Of a stretch of 64,000 nt of DNA, positions 1 to 11,380 are shown piece by piece. The notes below the pieces were generated by a model. The model saw nothing but the letters and a program-made list of their open reading frames with translations, was not told the origin of the DNA and ran no database searches. Where the stretch lies: positions 35,240,688 through 35,304,687 of the forward strand of contig OX392535.1 of assembly GCA_947623455.1 (NCBI GenBank), read 5' to 3'. The first letter of the stretch is position 1. Every line of letters starts with the position of its first letter. The stretch is from Mimachlamys varia (lineage: Eukaryota > Mollusca > Bivalvia > Pectinida > Pectinidae). The position numbers were made by a program, and so were the translations under genes.

Positions 1-79
1 CTGATGTTCCATAATGAACTGTTCCAACCTTTGAATTGGATGAGTTCAAATGCATCTTTAAGGATGAATGAGTTAAAAG
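1..79 (-). mobile_element. Small palindromic element (TTCACCCCTGAA family), copy 1
   Basis: The reverse complement resembles the full copy at 15137-15230: CTCATTCATCC end, a core with paired CCAATTCAAAGGTTGGAA, and the GTTCATTATG segment. It is truncated by the window start. Confidence 0.6.
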
Positions 80-763
80 TGTAGAATTTGACTGCAGTGA
101 CATGTGGAGCTGTTAAATTGGTGCCAGGGCCTTTGAAAGGTTTCAATATTTACAAGAAAAACAAAATGGACCGATTGGCTAGGGCAAATTTTTACAATTG
201 TTATACGTCAAATGTATACCTAATGTACAATTGTACTTTGTATGTGACTCTGAGATTTATTGTTTTGAATGTTGGAAATCAGAGAAATATGATGGAAATA
301 TTGTAAATATATGTGGTTATGTGTATAATTAAAACTATATATATAAACTTATCAATGATATATTTTGCGTAGATCTACATTTTGATAAAAGAGGAAACAT
401 TTATAACGTATAGCCCGCATTTCTTTTTTTAATAATTTGGTAAAAAAAATCCACAGATAGTCCGCACCGGCAGATAGCCCGAACTAGGCATCTTCTGATG
501 TAAAAAATTGTAGAGCCTGCGGGCAATATGCAGGAAATTACGGTACTAGAGTATTACAATACTGCATACCATAATTCTTATTACCAGGTATTCCATAAAT
601 ATTAAATTTAAATGATTTTTATTTCTATGTTACACTGTTATATGTGTCTGAGCATATACCAACCGCAAAACCTGTTCTAAGATATGATTTGATTGTTGTT
701 GTTTTATTTTAACCAATTTATATGTAAGAATTAATGCACTTGTATTTTTGAAAAATATTTCAG

Positions 764-869
764 CCAAGAAACCCAAAGACATGGCCTTGTTTTCATCTAC
801 GACATGACAGATTCGAAATACAACAATTTTGATTATGAACTCAGTAAAAAGATTCTCAACATGTTGAAG
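764..869 (+). CDS. PTPN9: PTPN9 exon a: CRAL-TRIO segment
   Basis: The acceptor is TTTCAG ending at 763 and the donor is GTATGT at 870. The exon starts with one base of a split codon and encodes the core CRAL-TRIO strand [20 protein letters not shown], then a helix ending NMLK at a codon boundary. Confidence 0.9.
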
Positions 870-3800
870 GTATGTAGTAAGAATTACCCAGAAAGCATTA
901 CCCAGAAAGCATTGCTATGTAATGTTTGATTCCCCCCCCCCCCCCTGTTATTTTAAACCTTCTTCCGTTATTGTAATCTCCCTTTTGATGCAACTGAGGA
1001 CTACAGGTTTGGTCTGCATCAGGCAGTGCATTAATCCACTCTTGGGATACATGTGTGGTTGTCTGTCTGCCTGCCAATTGTATACTTATGGGGTCGTTTT
1101 GTCTGTCTGTCCGTCCACCAGGTTTAGGTTTTGTTATAATTTTCGTAATGGTTCACTATTTCACTATTTACTTAAAAGTTGTGCGAGTATGTTAATTCTT
1201 GACATATAGGTATTCTCGGGGAATATTACATTAATTCTGTGATTTTAAACTTTGAATGAAACAATTTGTGTTTATTTTTTTTTTGCAATTTTGCAATTTT
1301 GCTTAGTTCTGAACTTAACATTTTTTCCCCCTCAGGTCAAGGTTTTGGTTCAAGTTTTATAGTGGCTCATCATTCACTTCATTGCTTTGTTAGGATGCTG
1401 GTTCTTGGCCTGTGTGTTTTCTGGTAGTACAATTGGTATTTATACTGTGAATTGTAACAAATATTTTTCATTATTAAATATAGCAAATACACAATGTATT
1501 GCTGTTTTTTGATCTTAGCTTTTTTCTCTCAAATGTTTAGGTTTTAGTTTAAGATTTATATTAGATTTTGATATAATGATAAAAATGAAGCTTTAATTTC
1601 GATTTTTGAAACTGTATGGTGATTACAGGGAGGGTACCCCGCCAGGCTGAAGAAGGTTCTTATCGTCACTGCTCCACTCTGGTTTAAAGCTCCATTCAAA
1701 ATACTCCGCCTTTTTGTGAGGGAGAAATTACGAGATCGGGTAAGTCTTCCGGCCAAGTTTGGACATCAAAGAAGAGGAAAATTTATATATCATGCAAACA
1801 CCGTTAAATGAGTTTAAGATGCCATGAATGTTAACTGTACTGGAATATGTAGTTGTTGTCAAATTATTGAAATTTACTGGAGTTACACGTAAAAAAAAAA
1901 ATATATATACAAAGCTGATTTATAAGTAGTGAATTGACAAATCATGTTCAATTCTTTTGTGGAGGATTTTGAAAATAAATCTGAAATATTTGAATCCAAA
2001 TCAGATTCATAAAACTATCTGATATTCTAAAAGATATAATTTATGTGCTCTAACAAAGATGATACAAAAATACAAGTATCTGGTAAATGAGTACATATTG
2101 TACATCTGAAAACACTTTTAGACACTACCAATTCAATGGTTAGAATAGTTCATTTTAAAATATCAGGGATAAATGCATTAAATGACTTTATATTTAATTC
2201 AGGTGTACACCGTAAGCCTATCTCAGCTGACACAGCACATACCGAAGGAATCTCTGCCCCAGCAATTAGGAGGAGTCGCCCCTGACACCCATGGACCGTG
2301 GCTACAGATGTGTGCCAGTGTTACCGCAAATCAAAACGCAGACATCGACTCCTATTTCAGTGCTTGTAAGAAAAACGTTGAACGGAATTCACGAGGATCT
2401 GTGTCTCGAAGGAGCTTGTCAAGTGATATGTCTGACACATTGTTGATCAGTGATATTGATTCGGAGGAATCGAAAGAAACAATAAATGAAAAACACAACT
2501 GTGAGGATAAAGAAAAGGAAGTGCAGATGAATGGAGAGGAGAAAGCGGAGAAAGAAGTGACAGTCGAAAAAGAGGATTCTTGTGTAAATAACACTGGCAA
2601 ACGCCGAAGAGAATCAGATCCAATCTTGGAATCGGGCAGTGTGAAAAAGACAGTTGATTCATCAATGGATTATAGTAATTCTGAAACAATGGACCAAAAT
2701 CTTGAGATCCCTAAAAAGAAACGGCCCCTGTCTGGCAGTTCAAACAACATGTTTGAGGACTCTGTACATCGACCAGAAACAGGGGGGCTAAGTCTAGATG
2801 AACTTGCAGAACATTGTCGGCAACTCAAACGAAAGGGAATGTACCAAGAATATGCTTTAATCAAGTTAGAACCACCATCAGGCACATTCACAGTATCAAA
2901 GTAAGCAATGTAATGTAAGGCAGAGGTCACATAGCAACTGGTTTTTTTTTTCTCTCTGTAAAAATTCATCTTCTCTCATTAATTCCTAAAGACACCACTT
3001 AAACTCATTCATTCAAATGTTGAAAAAGTTCCTTATGAGATTTCAGGGATGAATGAATGAAAGTATGACCTCTGATACTCTGACAGATTCAGCGATGAGG
3101 TATCATGGTTTGCAGGTTTCTGCTGTTGCCCTCTATTTATGCATGAGTTGAACATGTATAAAACAATTTGCTATACAGTAACAAATTCTGTATTAATGAA
3201 TGACATTTTACAGTGGTACTGACTCCAGTTTATCCATATTCCACTATGATGTTCTATACAGGTTTGTATTGAGTGGATTGGCTGTGAACACATGTACATC
3301 CCTTGTAGATACAGTTGAATTCATCCAATTCAGAAGTTTGAATAGTTCATTATGAAATTTGAGGGACGAATGATCATGAGTTTAAGTTCAATTGGCCCAA
3401 TCCATTAAAACAGGATTGTCTATTTCACCAGAGTTTAATTTGCCCCATCCATTAATCCATCAAAACTGGGTTGTCTATTTCACCTGAGTTTAATTGGCCC
3501 CATCCATTTATCCATTAAAACCGGGTTTGTCTATTACACCTAAGTATAATTGGCCCCATCTATTAATCCATTGAAACTGGGTTGTTTATTTTGATTTTTA
3601 AATTTTCTGGTCTAACTTGTGACGAACCTACAAGTATTGATATTTTGTTGAGATTTGCCTTAAAACAGCAAGAGTTTACTACATGTACAGATCAGACCTA
3701 GTTTTATAAACAAATATTTAGATCAGTTTAACTGTTTGGGTCATGTTACCAGGTAAACAACTTTGGTGTATCTAATACATGTTTTTTTTACCTTAATCAT

Positions 3801-6800
3801 ATATTTGATATTTAATTTAGTTTTTATGTATACAATACAAGAATGAAAATTTCCTTTTTGTAGAGCCAAATACAACTTGCCTAAGAACCGATACTCGGAT
3901 GTTCTATGTTTTGACCATTCACGTGTACGCCTACCTATAAAGGATGGAGACCCATCTTCCGATTACATCAACGCCAACTATATGGATGGTTACATGCAGA
4001 AACAAGCCTACATTTCTACACAAGGTAATTCTATATTCTATATTTCTAGAAAAAAAATGGAGTAAGTTTTTATTCTGCCTAAGTCAAGATCAACAAAAGT
4101 CAAATTTATCTTCTGCCTATACTTTTAGTATCTGGATAAACGAAGGTCAAATTTTTATATTCTGGCTTTATCTGGACCAACGAAGGTTAAATTTTCATTC
4201 TGGCTTTGTCTGGGTCATTCAACAAGGATCAAATTTATATTCTGCCTTATTAGTTTATCTGGATCAATATAGGTCAAATTTATATTTTGCCTATACTTTA
4301 AGTACCAGGTATCAGGATCAACGAAGGTCAGATTTTTAGGTCACCTGAGACGAAGTCTCAAGTGACCTATTCTAATCGCCTTTTGTCCGTCGTCGTCCGT
4401 CGTGCGTCGTGGGTCCGTAAACTTTTTACATTTTCGACTTCTTCTCCAAAACCGCTGAACCAATTTCAATGAAATTTTACAGGAAGCTTCCATGGCTGAG
4501 GGTGAACCAAAATTGTGAATTATATGGTCCCCACCCCCCAGGGGCATGCGGGGCGGGGCCAAAAAGGGTCAAATTGCCTAAAATTTCAAAAATCTTCTCC
4601 TCTACCCTCAGATATGGTAGAATCAAATACTCTTCATAGATGGAAGGGTCTTAAGGTGCTTTACCAAAATTGTGAATTTCATGACCCTGGGGTCTTATGT
4701 TTGCCCCTGGGAAGGGGGTAAACTTTACTATAGTTTATATAGGGAAATCACATTTTTGACTATTATTTGTTGGATTTGTATTGGAATTCATTCTTACTTG
4801 TATCAAATTATCAGCATTGGATGACACTTTGATGGTATGTGCATGTTGGCCCTAGTTGACCCCCAGGGGCTGGAGGGCGGGGCCAAAAAAGGTCAAATTG
4901 ACTAAAACTTCAAAAATCTTCTCCTCTACTCTCAGATATGGTAGAAGTGTGAATTTCATGACCCTGGGGTCTCATGTTTGCCCCTGGGGAGGGGGTAAAC
5001 TTTACTATAGTGTATATAGGGAAATCACATTTTTGACTATTATTTGTTGGATTTGTATTGGAATTCATTCTTACTTGTATCAAATTATCAGCATGGGATG
5101 ACACTTTGATGGTATGTGCATGTTGGCCCTAGGTGACCCCCAGGGGCTGGTGGGAGGGGCCAAAAAGGGTCAAATTGACAAAAATTTCAAAAATCTTCTT
5201 CTCTACTCTTAGATATGGCAGAATCAAATACTCTTCATAGATGGAAGGGTCTTAAGGTGCTTTACCAAAATTGTGAATTTCATGACCCTGGGGTCTCATG
5301 TTTGCCCCTGGGGAGGGGGTAAACTTTACTATAGTTTATATAGGGAAATCACATTTTTGACTATTATTTGTTGGTTTTGTATTGGAATTCATTCTTACTT
5401 GTATCAAATTATCAGCATTGGATGACACTTTGATGGTATGTGCATGTTGGCCCTAGTTGACCCCCAGGGGCTGGAGGGCGGGGCCAAAAAGGGTCAAATT
5501 GACTAAAACTTCAAAAATCTTCTCCTCTACTCTCAGATATGGTAGAATCAAATACTCTTCATAGATGGAAGGGTCTTAAGGTGTTTTACCAAAATTGTGA
5601 ATTTCATGACCCTGGGGTCTCATGTTTGCCCCTTGGGAGGGGGTAAACTTTACTATAGTGTATATAGGGAAATCACATTTTTGACTATTATTTGTTGGAT
5701 TTGTATTGGAATTCATTCTAACTTGTATAAAATTATCAACATGGGATGACACTTTGATGGTATGTGCATGTTGGCCCTAGTTGACCCCCAGGGGCTGGTG
5801 GAAGGGGCCAAAAAGGGTCAAATTGACAAAAATTTCAAAAATCTTCTTCTCTACTCTTAGATATGGCAGAATCAAATACTCTTCATAGATGGAAGGGTCT
5901 TAAGGTGCTTTACCAAAATTGTGAATTTCATGACCCTGGGGTCTCATGTTTGCCCCTGGGGAGGGGGTAAACTTTACTATAGTTTATATAGGGAAATCAC
6001 ATTTTTGACTATTATTTGTTGGATTTGTATTGGAATTCATTCTAACTTATATCAAATTATCAGCATGGGATGACACTTTGATGGTATGTACATGTTGGCC
6101 CTAGTTGACCCCCAGGGGCTGGAGGGGCAGGGCCAAAAAGGTCAAATTGACAAAAATTTCAAAAATCTTCTTCTCTACTCTTAGATATGGCAGAATCAAA
6201 TACTCTTCATAGATGGAAGGGTCTTAAGGTGCTTTACCAAAATTGTGAATTTTATGACCCTGGGGTCTCATGTTTGCCCCTGGGGAGGGGGTAAACTTTA
6301 CTATAGTTTATATAGGGAAATCACATTTTTGACTATTATTTGTTGGATTTGTATTGGAATTCATTCTTACTTGTATCAAATTATCAGCATGGGATGACAC
6401 TTTGATGGCATGTACATGTTGGCCCTAGTTGACCCCCAGGGGCTGGAGGGCGGGGCCAAAAAGGGTCAAATTGACAAAAATTTCAAAAATCTTCTTCTCT
6501 ACTCTTAGATATGGCAGAATCAAATACTCTTCATAGATGGAAGGGTCTTAAGGTGCTTTACCAAAATTGTGAATTTTATGACCCTGGGGTCTCATGTTTG
6601 CCCCTGGGGAGGGGGTAAACTTTACTATAGTTTATATAGGGAAATCACATTTTTGACTATTATTTGTTGGATTTGTATTGGAATTCATTCTAACTTGTAT
6701 CAAATTATCAGCATGGGATGACACTTTGATGGTATGTACATGTTGGCCCTAGTTGACCCCCAGGGGCTGGAGGGCGGGGCCAAAAAGGGTAAAATTTACA

Positions 6801-9800
6801 AAAATTTCAAAAATCTTCTTCTCTTCTCCCAGATATGCTGGAATCAAATACTCTTCATAGATGGATTGGTTTTAAGGTTCTTTACCAAAATTGTGAATTT
6901 CATGACTCTGGGGTCTTGCATCTCCCGCTGTGGAGGGGGTTAAGTTTACTATAGTATATTGGCAGAAAAAAACATTTTTTTGCATTATTTGTTTAATTGC
7001 CATAAGAAATGATGCAAATTTGGTTGAAATTATCAATATGACATGACTTTTGAGTAGTACGCACATATTGACACTGACTGACCCCCAGGTGCCTGAGGGG
7101 TGGGGCCTAAAAGGGTCAAATTGACATAATTTCAAAAATTCATTTTTTCCACTCCCAGATATGCTACAATGTATTGTTATAAATATTCATCTCAACATTC
7201 CCATATTTCTCTTTCATATCAAACATCAGGTGACCGTCAAGGCCCATGGGCCTCTTGTTATATTCTGGCTTTGCCTGGATCAACAAAGATCAAATTTATA
7301 TTCTAGATATATCTGCAACAACAAAGGTCAACTTTTTATTCTAGGTTTATCTTGATCAACGAAAGTCAAATTTTATATGCTGGCTATTCTGGATCGACGA
7401 AGGTCAAATTTTCATATTGTGGCTAAGTTTCTGTTAACCATGTGACATCAATGTAGGTTTCACTAAAGAGAAACATGATTTATTTGAAAAAAAAAAATAG
7501 AATTGTATCCTTTAGTGACATAATTATGACAATTAATGTATTTAATTTTGTTTATGTGTTGATTTCCTCATCACATCTCGACAAAATTTGATCATGTTTC
7601 ATTAATTTTGTTTTGAAGGACCACTTCCAAAGACGTTTGGTGATTTCTGGAGAATGGTGTGGCATTGTCAAGTCATGGTCGTTGTCATGACAACCAAGTA
7701 ATTATTAATGTTTATTATATGGCTATTTGAAATTATATTGTGATTGAGTCATACACAGCCAATTTTTCTTCACATGAATTTCAAGTGAACTTCACATGAA
7801 ATGGTAAAAATGTGAATTTCATGTTAAAAATTTACATGAATATCATTTTAGAAAATTGGCTGTGTAATGAATGCTTTTTAATTAGTCCCAAAATGATACT
7901 ACAGTTTAATCTTGTCATCTCGTACTCGTATAACTTAAGGTATTTAGTCGTGATTGTTCCAAGCCAAACTTCAGAAGAAACATTTGAATCACTTCATTCA
8001 AATGTAGGTTTCCGACCAAAATTGTTTGTACTATATGTTACTACCAAAGAATCAAAAATTAAGATATTTAAAAATTTTGCCCTGGGGCTGGTTCTTATTT
8101 GACGTTGTAGATTTATTCAAATTGAACCTACAGTGAGCTGGAAAGTACCTCATGACCGGCATTTTAGAAAGATATTTTAACTTGAATGTCACAACCCTTC
8201 ATTTATAGGGGAAAATACCAAAAATCCCAAAATATCAATGCGCAAGCCTTATCTCAAGTATTAATCACTAGAATAGATATTGTTGAACAATTCTATGTAA
8301 AGAAACTGTGCATATCTGTCATAGGTCAGTCAGGAAAATTATTTAGTAACCCACCTGAAAAGTCCTTATGCACTACATTTGTATACAACGACCCGGAAGT
8401 TTTATTGTGGTCTGAGGCCTGTATAGACTGTACTCGGATAACTAGACGTTATCCCATGGTTTCCAATACTTTTATCAGTCTGTACACTTTGTCCAGGACA
8501 TATCTTTAGAAATCTGCATTCTACAATATTGACAAACTTCACATGCAAGTACCTCTAGGGATGGTGGAGTGTCATACTGAAACAAAATTTTCTGTCTACC
8601 GGTAATTTACCGTATGTAAATCTGGGATTTTTTAATATTTGGATTTAAAAAAATATTTTGCCTGAAGTTTTTCTCCTTCTGCAACATTAAAGGATGAATT
8701 TATCATGACAGCGTATATGTATATCAGAATATCGGCACACAGTTTAAACTTGACTGTCTAACTTTTTCATCTCCAAGTCATTGGGACCGTGGGGAAACTT
8801 GAATTATATAAAAAAGTATACCAAACAAAGATGATGGAGCATCAACATCTGGATTCCATAGTGCTATTGCCTTTTAACTACGGAATCCAGATGTTGATGT
8901 TCCATCCTCTTTATTTAGTATACCTACTTACCTTGATGGAGGTCTAGCGAATACCGTTTGGTATCCATCGAAGATTCCAACAACCTATTACTTCCGCCTT
9001 ACCACAACCAGGACGTTGGTTCTCTTGCCCTATACCAGGGAATTTTGTTATTTGACTTTTGTTTGAGACAACGAGGTTCGACTGTAGATAGAAATTTAAT
9101 ACATGTGATGCCTGTAATTCACACTGAGGGAATAGATTTCAAAAGTGCAGGGGAGAATATTTGACAGAGAGAAATTCTTTTCACATTCACTTTATTCACA
9201 ATTCTCATTTGTAATTAGAAAGTTAAAAAGGATTGGAAGTTTCACTTGGCAGAAAATTTTGACTCGTGCATACATTTTTATTTAGTCGATAAGTAATATG
9301 CTGTGTGTATATTTTCAGGGCTGTAGAGCGTGGTCGACTCAAGTGTGGCCAGTACTGGCCTGTAGAGGAGGATGCTGAGGAAACGTGCGACGAGTTCCTC
9401 ATCATCAATACGGGAACAGAACAACACCAGGACTACACTGTAACTGGACTGTTCCTACATAACACCAAGGTATCTTTATATTAACATGAACATCTACACT
9501 TTTTTACTTGTGACCAAGTGGTTAGGGTGTCTGACATCCTGCTACCACTAGCTCTTCACCACTAGGTAGCGGTGGCCAAGTGGTTAAGGTGTCTGACATC
9601 CTGCTACCACTAGCTCTCCACCACTAGGTCGCAGTGGCCAAGTGGTTAAGGTGTCTGACATCCTGCTACCACTAGCTCTCCAACACAGGGTCGCGGTGAC
9701 CAAGTGGTTAAGGTGTCTGACATCCTGCTACCACTAGCTCTCCAACACAGCGTCGCGTCGACCAAGTGGTTAAGGTGTCTGACATCCTGCTACCGCTAGG

Positions 9801-11380
9801 TCTCCACCAATGGGTAGCGGCTTGAGGCTTGCTTGGTGTTGTCACCTGGTACTGGCTATTAGCCTGCTTTCCTGAACTTTCATGTCCTTAAATTAACCTA
9901 GCTGTGAATTAGATGTAAAACACAACAAACCAAGCCAAAAAAAATCCTTATACAGTGTACAGACAAATAAATGTATTTCTTATCTGTTTGCCTACATTGA
10001 GGTACATTTCTGATCTACTTGCCTGTAATGATGTATATTTATCATAGTATACTTTTGTCTGTTTATGAAAAATGTATCTCTATTTCGATTTTATTTGTGC
10101 ACAAAAGGTATTTTACAATACGAACATATCCCCCCCACTACTCCTTTTGGTGTTTTTTTTTGTAACAAGTGGTCAGTGTGTTACTGTACCTGTACCATCA
10201 TTCTTGAAGTGACTTCTATATTTGGTGTTGAAGAATAAAAATTCCATTCATTGTTGAATTCACCATCTCAAATTCATCAGATAATGCATATTTGAATTTG
10301 TTTGAATTTATACTGTATATGGTCCACCTCAAATATAAATTTTCAACAAATTACTTGTGTTGTAGACTGATGAATCGCGCCACCTGACTCACCTGCAGTT
10401 CACCAGTTGGCCAGACTATGGTGTTCCCTCATCAGCAGCAGCATTCCTCGACTTCCTGCACCGCGTGCGGTCCTGTCAGGCCGATGCCACAGCTCGCCTT
10501 GGTAATGCATGGCAGGGCCATCCACTAGGACCCCCCATGGTAGTACACTGCAGTGCTGGGATAGGGCGCACAGGTGAGTGAAGAGTGAACTTAATAATAA
10601 TAATTTGCCGTTCTTATATACTGCTTTATCACCATCTAGTTAACATTCAAGTCGTCTCAAAGCTGTTCTCAAGTTATTATCCATGGTTATAGGCCTTAAC
10701 AACCAGCCAATATTGTTCTCAACTCTCTGGGAAGCATACAACTGGCCATGGGGATGCCATTTCGGCACTCAAAGCTAGCACTCTACAATTTCTAGCACAA
10801 CCCAACCACGTACTCATTTACAGCTGTGTAGACTGGAACAAGTAGAGTAAAGTATATTGCACAAGGATACAGCCCTTAGTTCTGTGGCCGTGACTCGAAA
10901 CTCATAACCCTTTGATCTCAAGCCCATGGCCAGTATTCTACCATTAAACTCATGTGCCTCCTGGAAGAATTGAAATGTGTCTTCAGGGATGAATGAGTTA
11001 GATACATTTTAACTTCAAACCTGCTGATAAATTATTGTAAATGATCACGAATGAAGTTGCTGACATTGATATCCTTTTATTTTTTGCTAGGCAGTGAATT
11101 CAATTTAATTTTGATTTCTCCTTATTTTCATATCTTTTTCATATCTATCGCAGGTACGTTTATGACGATAGACATTTGTCTGAGGAAGGTTGAGGATATT
11201 GGCCGCGTCGACGTCCAGGAGACGGTACGAAGGATCAGGGCCCAAAGAGCCTTCAGTATCCAGATGCCGGACCAGTATGTGTTCTGTCATCTGGGGCTCA
11301 TAGAGCACGCTATGAGGCAGGGAAAACTGCAGGAGATCGACTGGACGGGCTTTGACGAGAGTGACAGCGAAAGCGACTAA
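764..11380 (+). CDS. PTPN9: Tyrosine-protein phosphatase non-receptor type 9-like (MEG2), 3' part of gene, 8 exons
   Basis: The product is a cytosolic protein tyrosine phosphatase with an N-terminal Sec14/CRAL-TRIO lipid-binding domain. In vertebrates this combination is diagnostic of PTPN9/MEG2, which acts on secretory-vesicle membranes and dephosphorylates NSF. Exons read 764-869, 1629-1739, 2203-2900, 3864-4024, 7619-7697, 9319-9469, 10366-10573 and 11154-11380. Every junction has GT/AG ends and compatible phase, giving about 579 residues to the TAA. Exons 1-3 hold the C-terminal half of CRAL-TRIO ([47 protein letters not shown]). Exon 3 then adds a long acidic/basic linker. Exons 4-8 hold the PTP domain: [18 protein letters not shown], the WPD loop, HCSAGIGRT and the [10 protein letters not shown]-loop, so it should be active. 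The tail is acidic (DESDSESD). Exons for the CRAL-TRIO N-terminus and the promoter lie before the window. Confidence 0.93.
1629..1739 (+). CDS. PTPN9: PTPN9 exon b: CRAL-TRIO segment
   Basis: This exon is exactly 37 codons. The acceptor is TTACAG ending at 1628 and the donor is GTAAGT at 1740. It encodes [20 protein letters not shown] and then a basic helix (REKLRDR), matching the conserved 'YPxRxxxxxIVxAPxWF' part of Sec14-like domains. Confidence 0.92.
2102..2182 (+). mobile_element. Small palindromic element, diverged copy in PTPN9 intron
   Basis: It contains the family core (CCAATTCAATGGTTAGAATA, GTTCATTTTAAAATATCAGG) and the ATCAGGGATAAAT right end, immediately before the acceptor of the 698-nt exon. 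Confidence 0.5.
2203..2900 (+). CDS. PTPN9: PTPN9 exon c: end of CRAL-TRIO plus charged linker
   Basis: The acceptor is TTCAG ending at 2202 and the donor is GTAAGC at 2901. The ATG at 2182 lies in the intron and is not a start. The first ~25 codons finish the lipid-binding domain ([20 protein letters not shown]). About 200 residues of Ser/Glu/Lys-rich, probably disordered linker follow, with basic clusters KRRRES and PKKKRP. The exon ends in a helix ([20 protein letters not shown]) leading into the phosphatase domain. Exit phase is 2. Confidence 0.92.
2976..3385 (+). mobile_element. Two diverged copies of the small palindromic element
   Basis: One partial copy lies at about 2976-3060 (right end TTTCAGGGATGAATGAA). 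A second lies at about 3300-3385 (CCAATTCAGAAGTTTGAATA, GTTCATTATGAAATTTGAGG). Both are in the intron after the linker exon. The sequence between them has no recognisable feature. Confidence 0.5.
3388..3590 (+). repeat. ~55-bp tandem repeat, about 3.5 copies
   Basis: The unit contains TTAATTGGCCCCATCCATTA and AAACTGGGTTGTCTATT. GAGTTTAATT-type anchors recur at 3431, 3486 and 3542. It lies within the PTPN9 intron. Confidence 0.75.
3864..4024 (+). CDS. PTPN9: PTPN9 exon d: N-terminus of PTP domain
   Basis: The acceptor is TTTGTAG ending at 3863 and the donor is GTAATT at 4025. It encodes [13 protein letters not shown], the phosphotyrosine-loop region, and [20 protein letters not shown]. These are motif 1 and motif 2 of classical tyrosine-specific phosphatases. 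Confidence 0.93.
4085..4336 (+). repeat. Degenerate ~50-65-bp minisatellite, left part
   Basis: Units read approximately TATTCTGGCTTTATCTGG, ATCAACGAAGGTCAAATTT. The same array resumes at 7260, so the element at 4339-7260 interrupts it. Confidence 0.7.
4339..7260 (+). mobile_element. Non-autonomous element with internal 323-bp tandem repeats
   Basis: The left end GGTCACCTGA (4339-4348) is the exact inverted match of TCAGGTGACC (7226-7235). A GTCCGTCGTCGTCCGTCG tract follows the left end. The interior is about eight copies of a ~323-bp unit (CCCCAGGGGCTGG... to ...GCATGTTGGCCCTAG) from about 4530 to 7130. The second copy is shortened by ~43 bp. There is no transposase, and ORFs here are frame shadows of the repeat. 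The structure resembles non-autonomous bivalve elements with short inverted ends and internal satellites; that family assignment is inferred. Confidence 0.75.
7260..7435 (+). repeat. Degenerate ~50-65-bp minisatellite, right part
   Basis: It continues the TATTCTGGCTT / GATCAACGAAGGTCAAATTT repeat array seen at 4085-4336, on the other side of the inserted element. Confidence 0.65.
7619..7697 (+). CDS. PTPN9: PTPN9 exon e: PTP domain
   Basis: This 79-nt exon encodes [20 protein letters not shown] then VVVMTTK, the conserved 'TxxDFWxMVWE' helix and core strand. It enters with two bases of a split Gly codon, and the donor is GTAATT at 7698. Confidence 0.92.
8816..8923. repeat. Hairpin-forming inverted repeat (MITE-like) in PTPN9 intron
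   Basis: The left arm 8816-8857 (starts GTATACCAAACAAAG, ends ATCTGGATTCC) pairs with 8882-8923. There are 4 mismatches over 42 bp and a 24-bp spacer. Confidence 0.85.
9319..9469 (+). CDS. PTPN9: PTPN9 exon f: PTP domain
   Basis: The acceptor is TTTTCAG ending at 9318 and the donor is GTATCT at 9470. It encodes [16 protein letters not shown], the conserved 'KCxxYWP' PTP motif, followed by strands leading to GLFLHNTK. Confidence 0.93.
9511..9820 (+). repeat. 62-bp tandem repeat (5 copies) with tRNA box A-like motif
   Basis: Anchors TGACCAAGTGG/TGGCCAAGTGG recur at 9511, 9573, 9635, 9697 and 9759, exactly 62 bp apart. GTGGCCAAGTGGTTAAGG resembles the D-arm/box A of Ser/Leu tRNAs, but no box B or tRNA fold follows. 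It is therefore a repeat, not a tRNA gene. Confidence 0.85.
10366..10573 (+). CDS. PTPN9: PTPN9 exon g: WPD loop and catalytic P-loop
   Basis: This exon carries the WPD loop (general-acid Asp codon 10414-10416) and the signature HCSAGIGRT at 10546-10572, with the nucleophilic Cys codon at 10549-10551. The residues between ([20 protein letters not shown]) match the family helix. The donor is GTGAGT at 10574. Confidence 0.95.
10590..10970 (-). mobile_element. tRNA-derived SINE in last PTPN9 intron
   Basis: On the minus strand the head reads TTTAATGGTAGAATAC (box A-like) then GAGTTTCGAGTCA (box B-like), followed by a ~250-bp body. It ends in a TTATTATTATT tail (10592-10602 on +). This order is typical of a tRNA-headed SINE. 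Confidence 0.65.
11154..11380 (+). CDS. PTPN9: PTPN9 terminal coding exon: Q-loop and stop
   Basis: The acceptor is TCGCAG ending at 11153. The exon completes GT from the P-loop, then encodes [10 protein letters not shown], the [17 protein letters not shown]-loop helix and [13 protein letters not shown], and ends with an acidic tail and TAA at 11378-11380. Confidence 0.94.

Noticed and set aside
2182..2202. ATG upstream of the linker exon as a gene start
   Set aside because: It lies in the intron. The acceptor AG at 2201-2202 and continuity with the CRAL-TRIO exons place the coding start of this exon at 2203.
9511..9820. Cluster of tRNA genes
   Set aside because: Only a box A-like motif is present; there is no anticodon arm, box B or acceptor stem.
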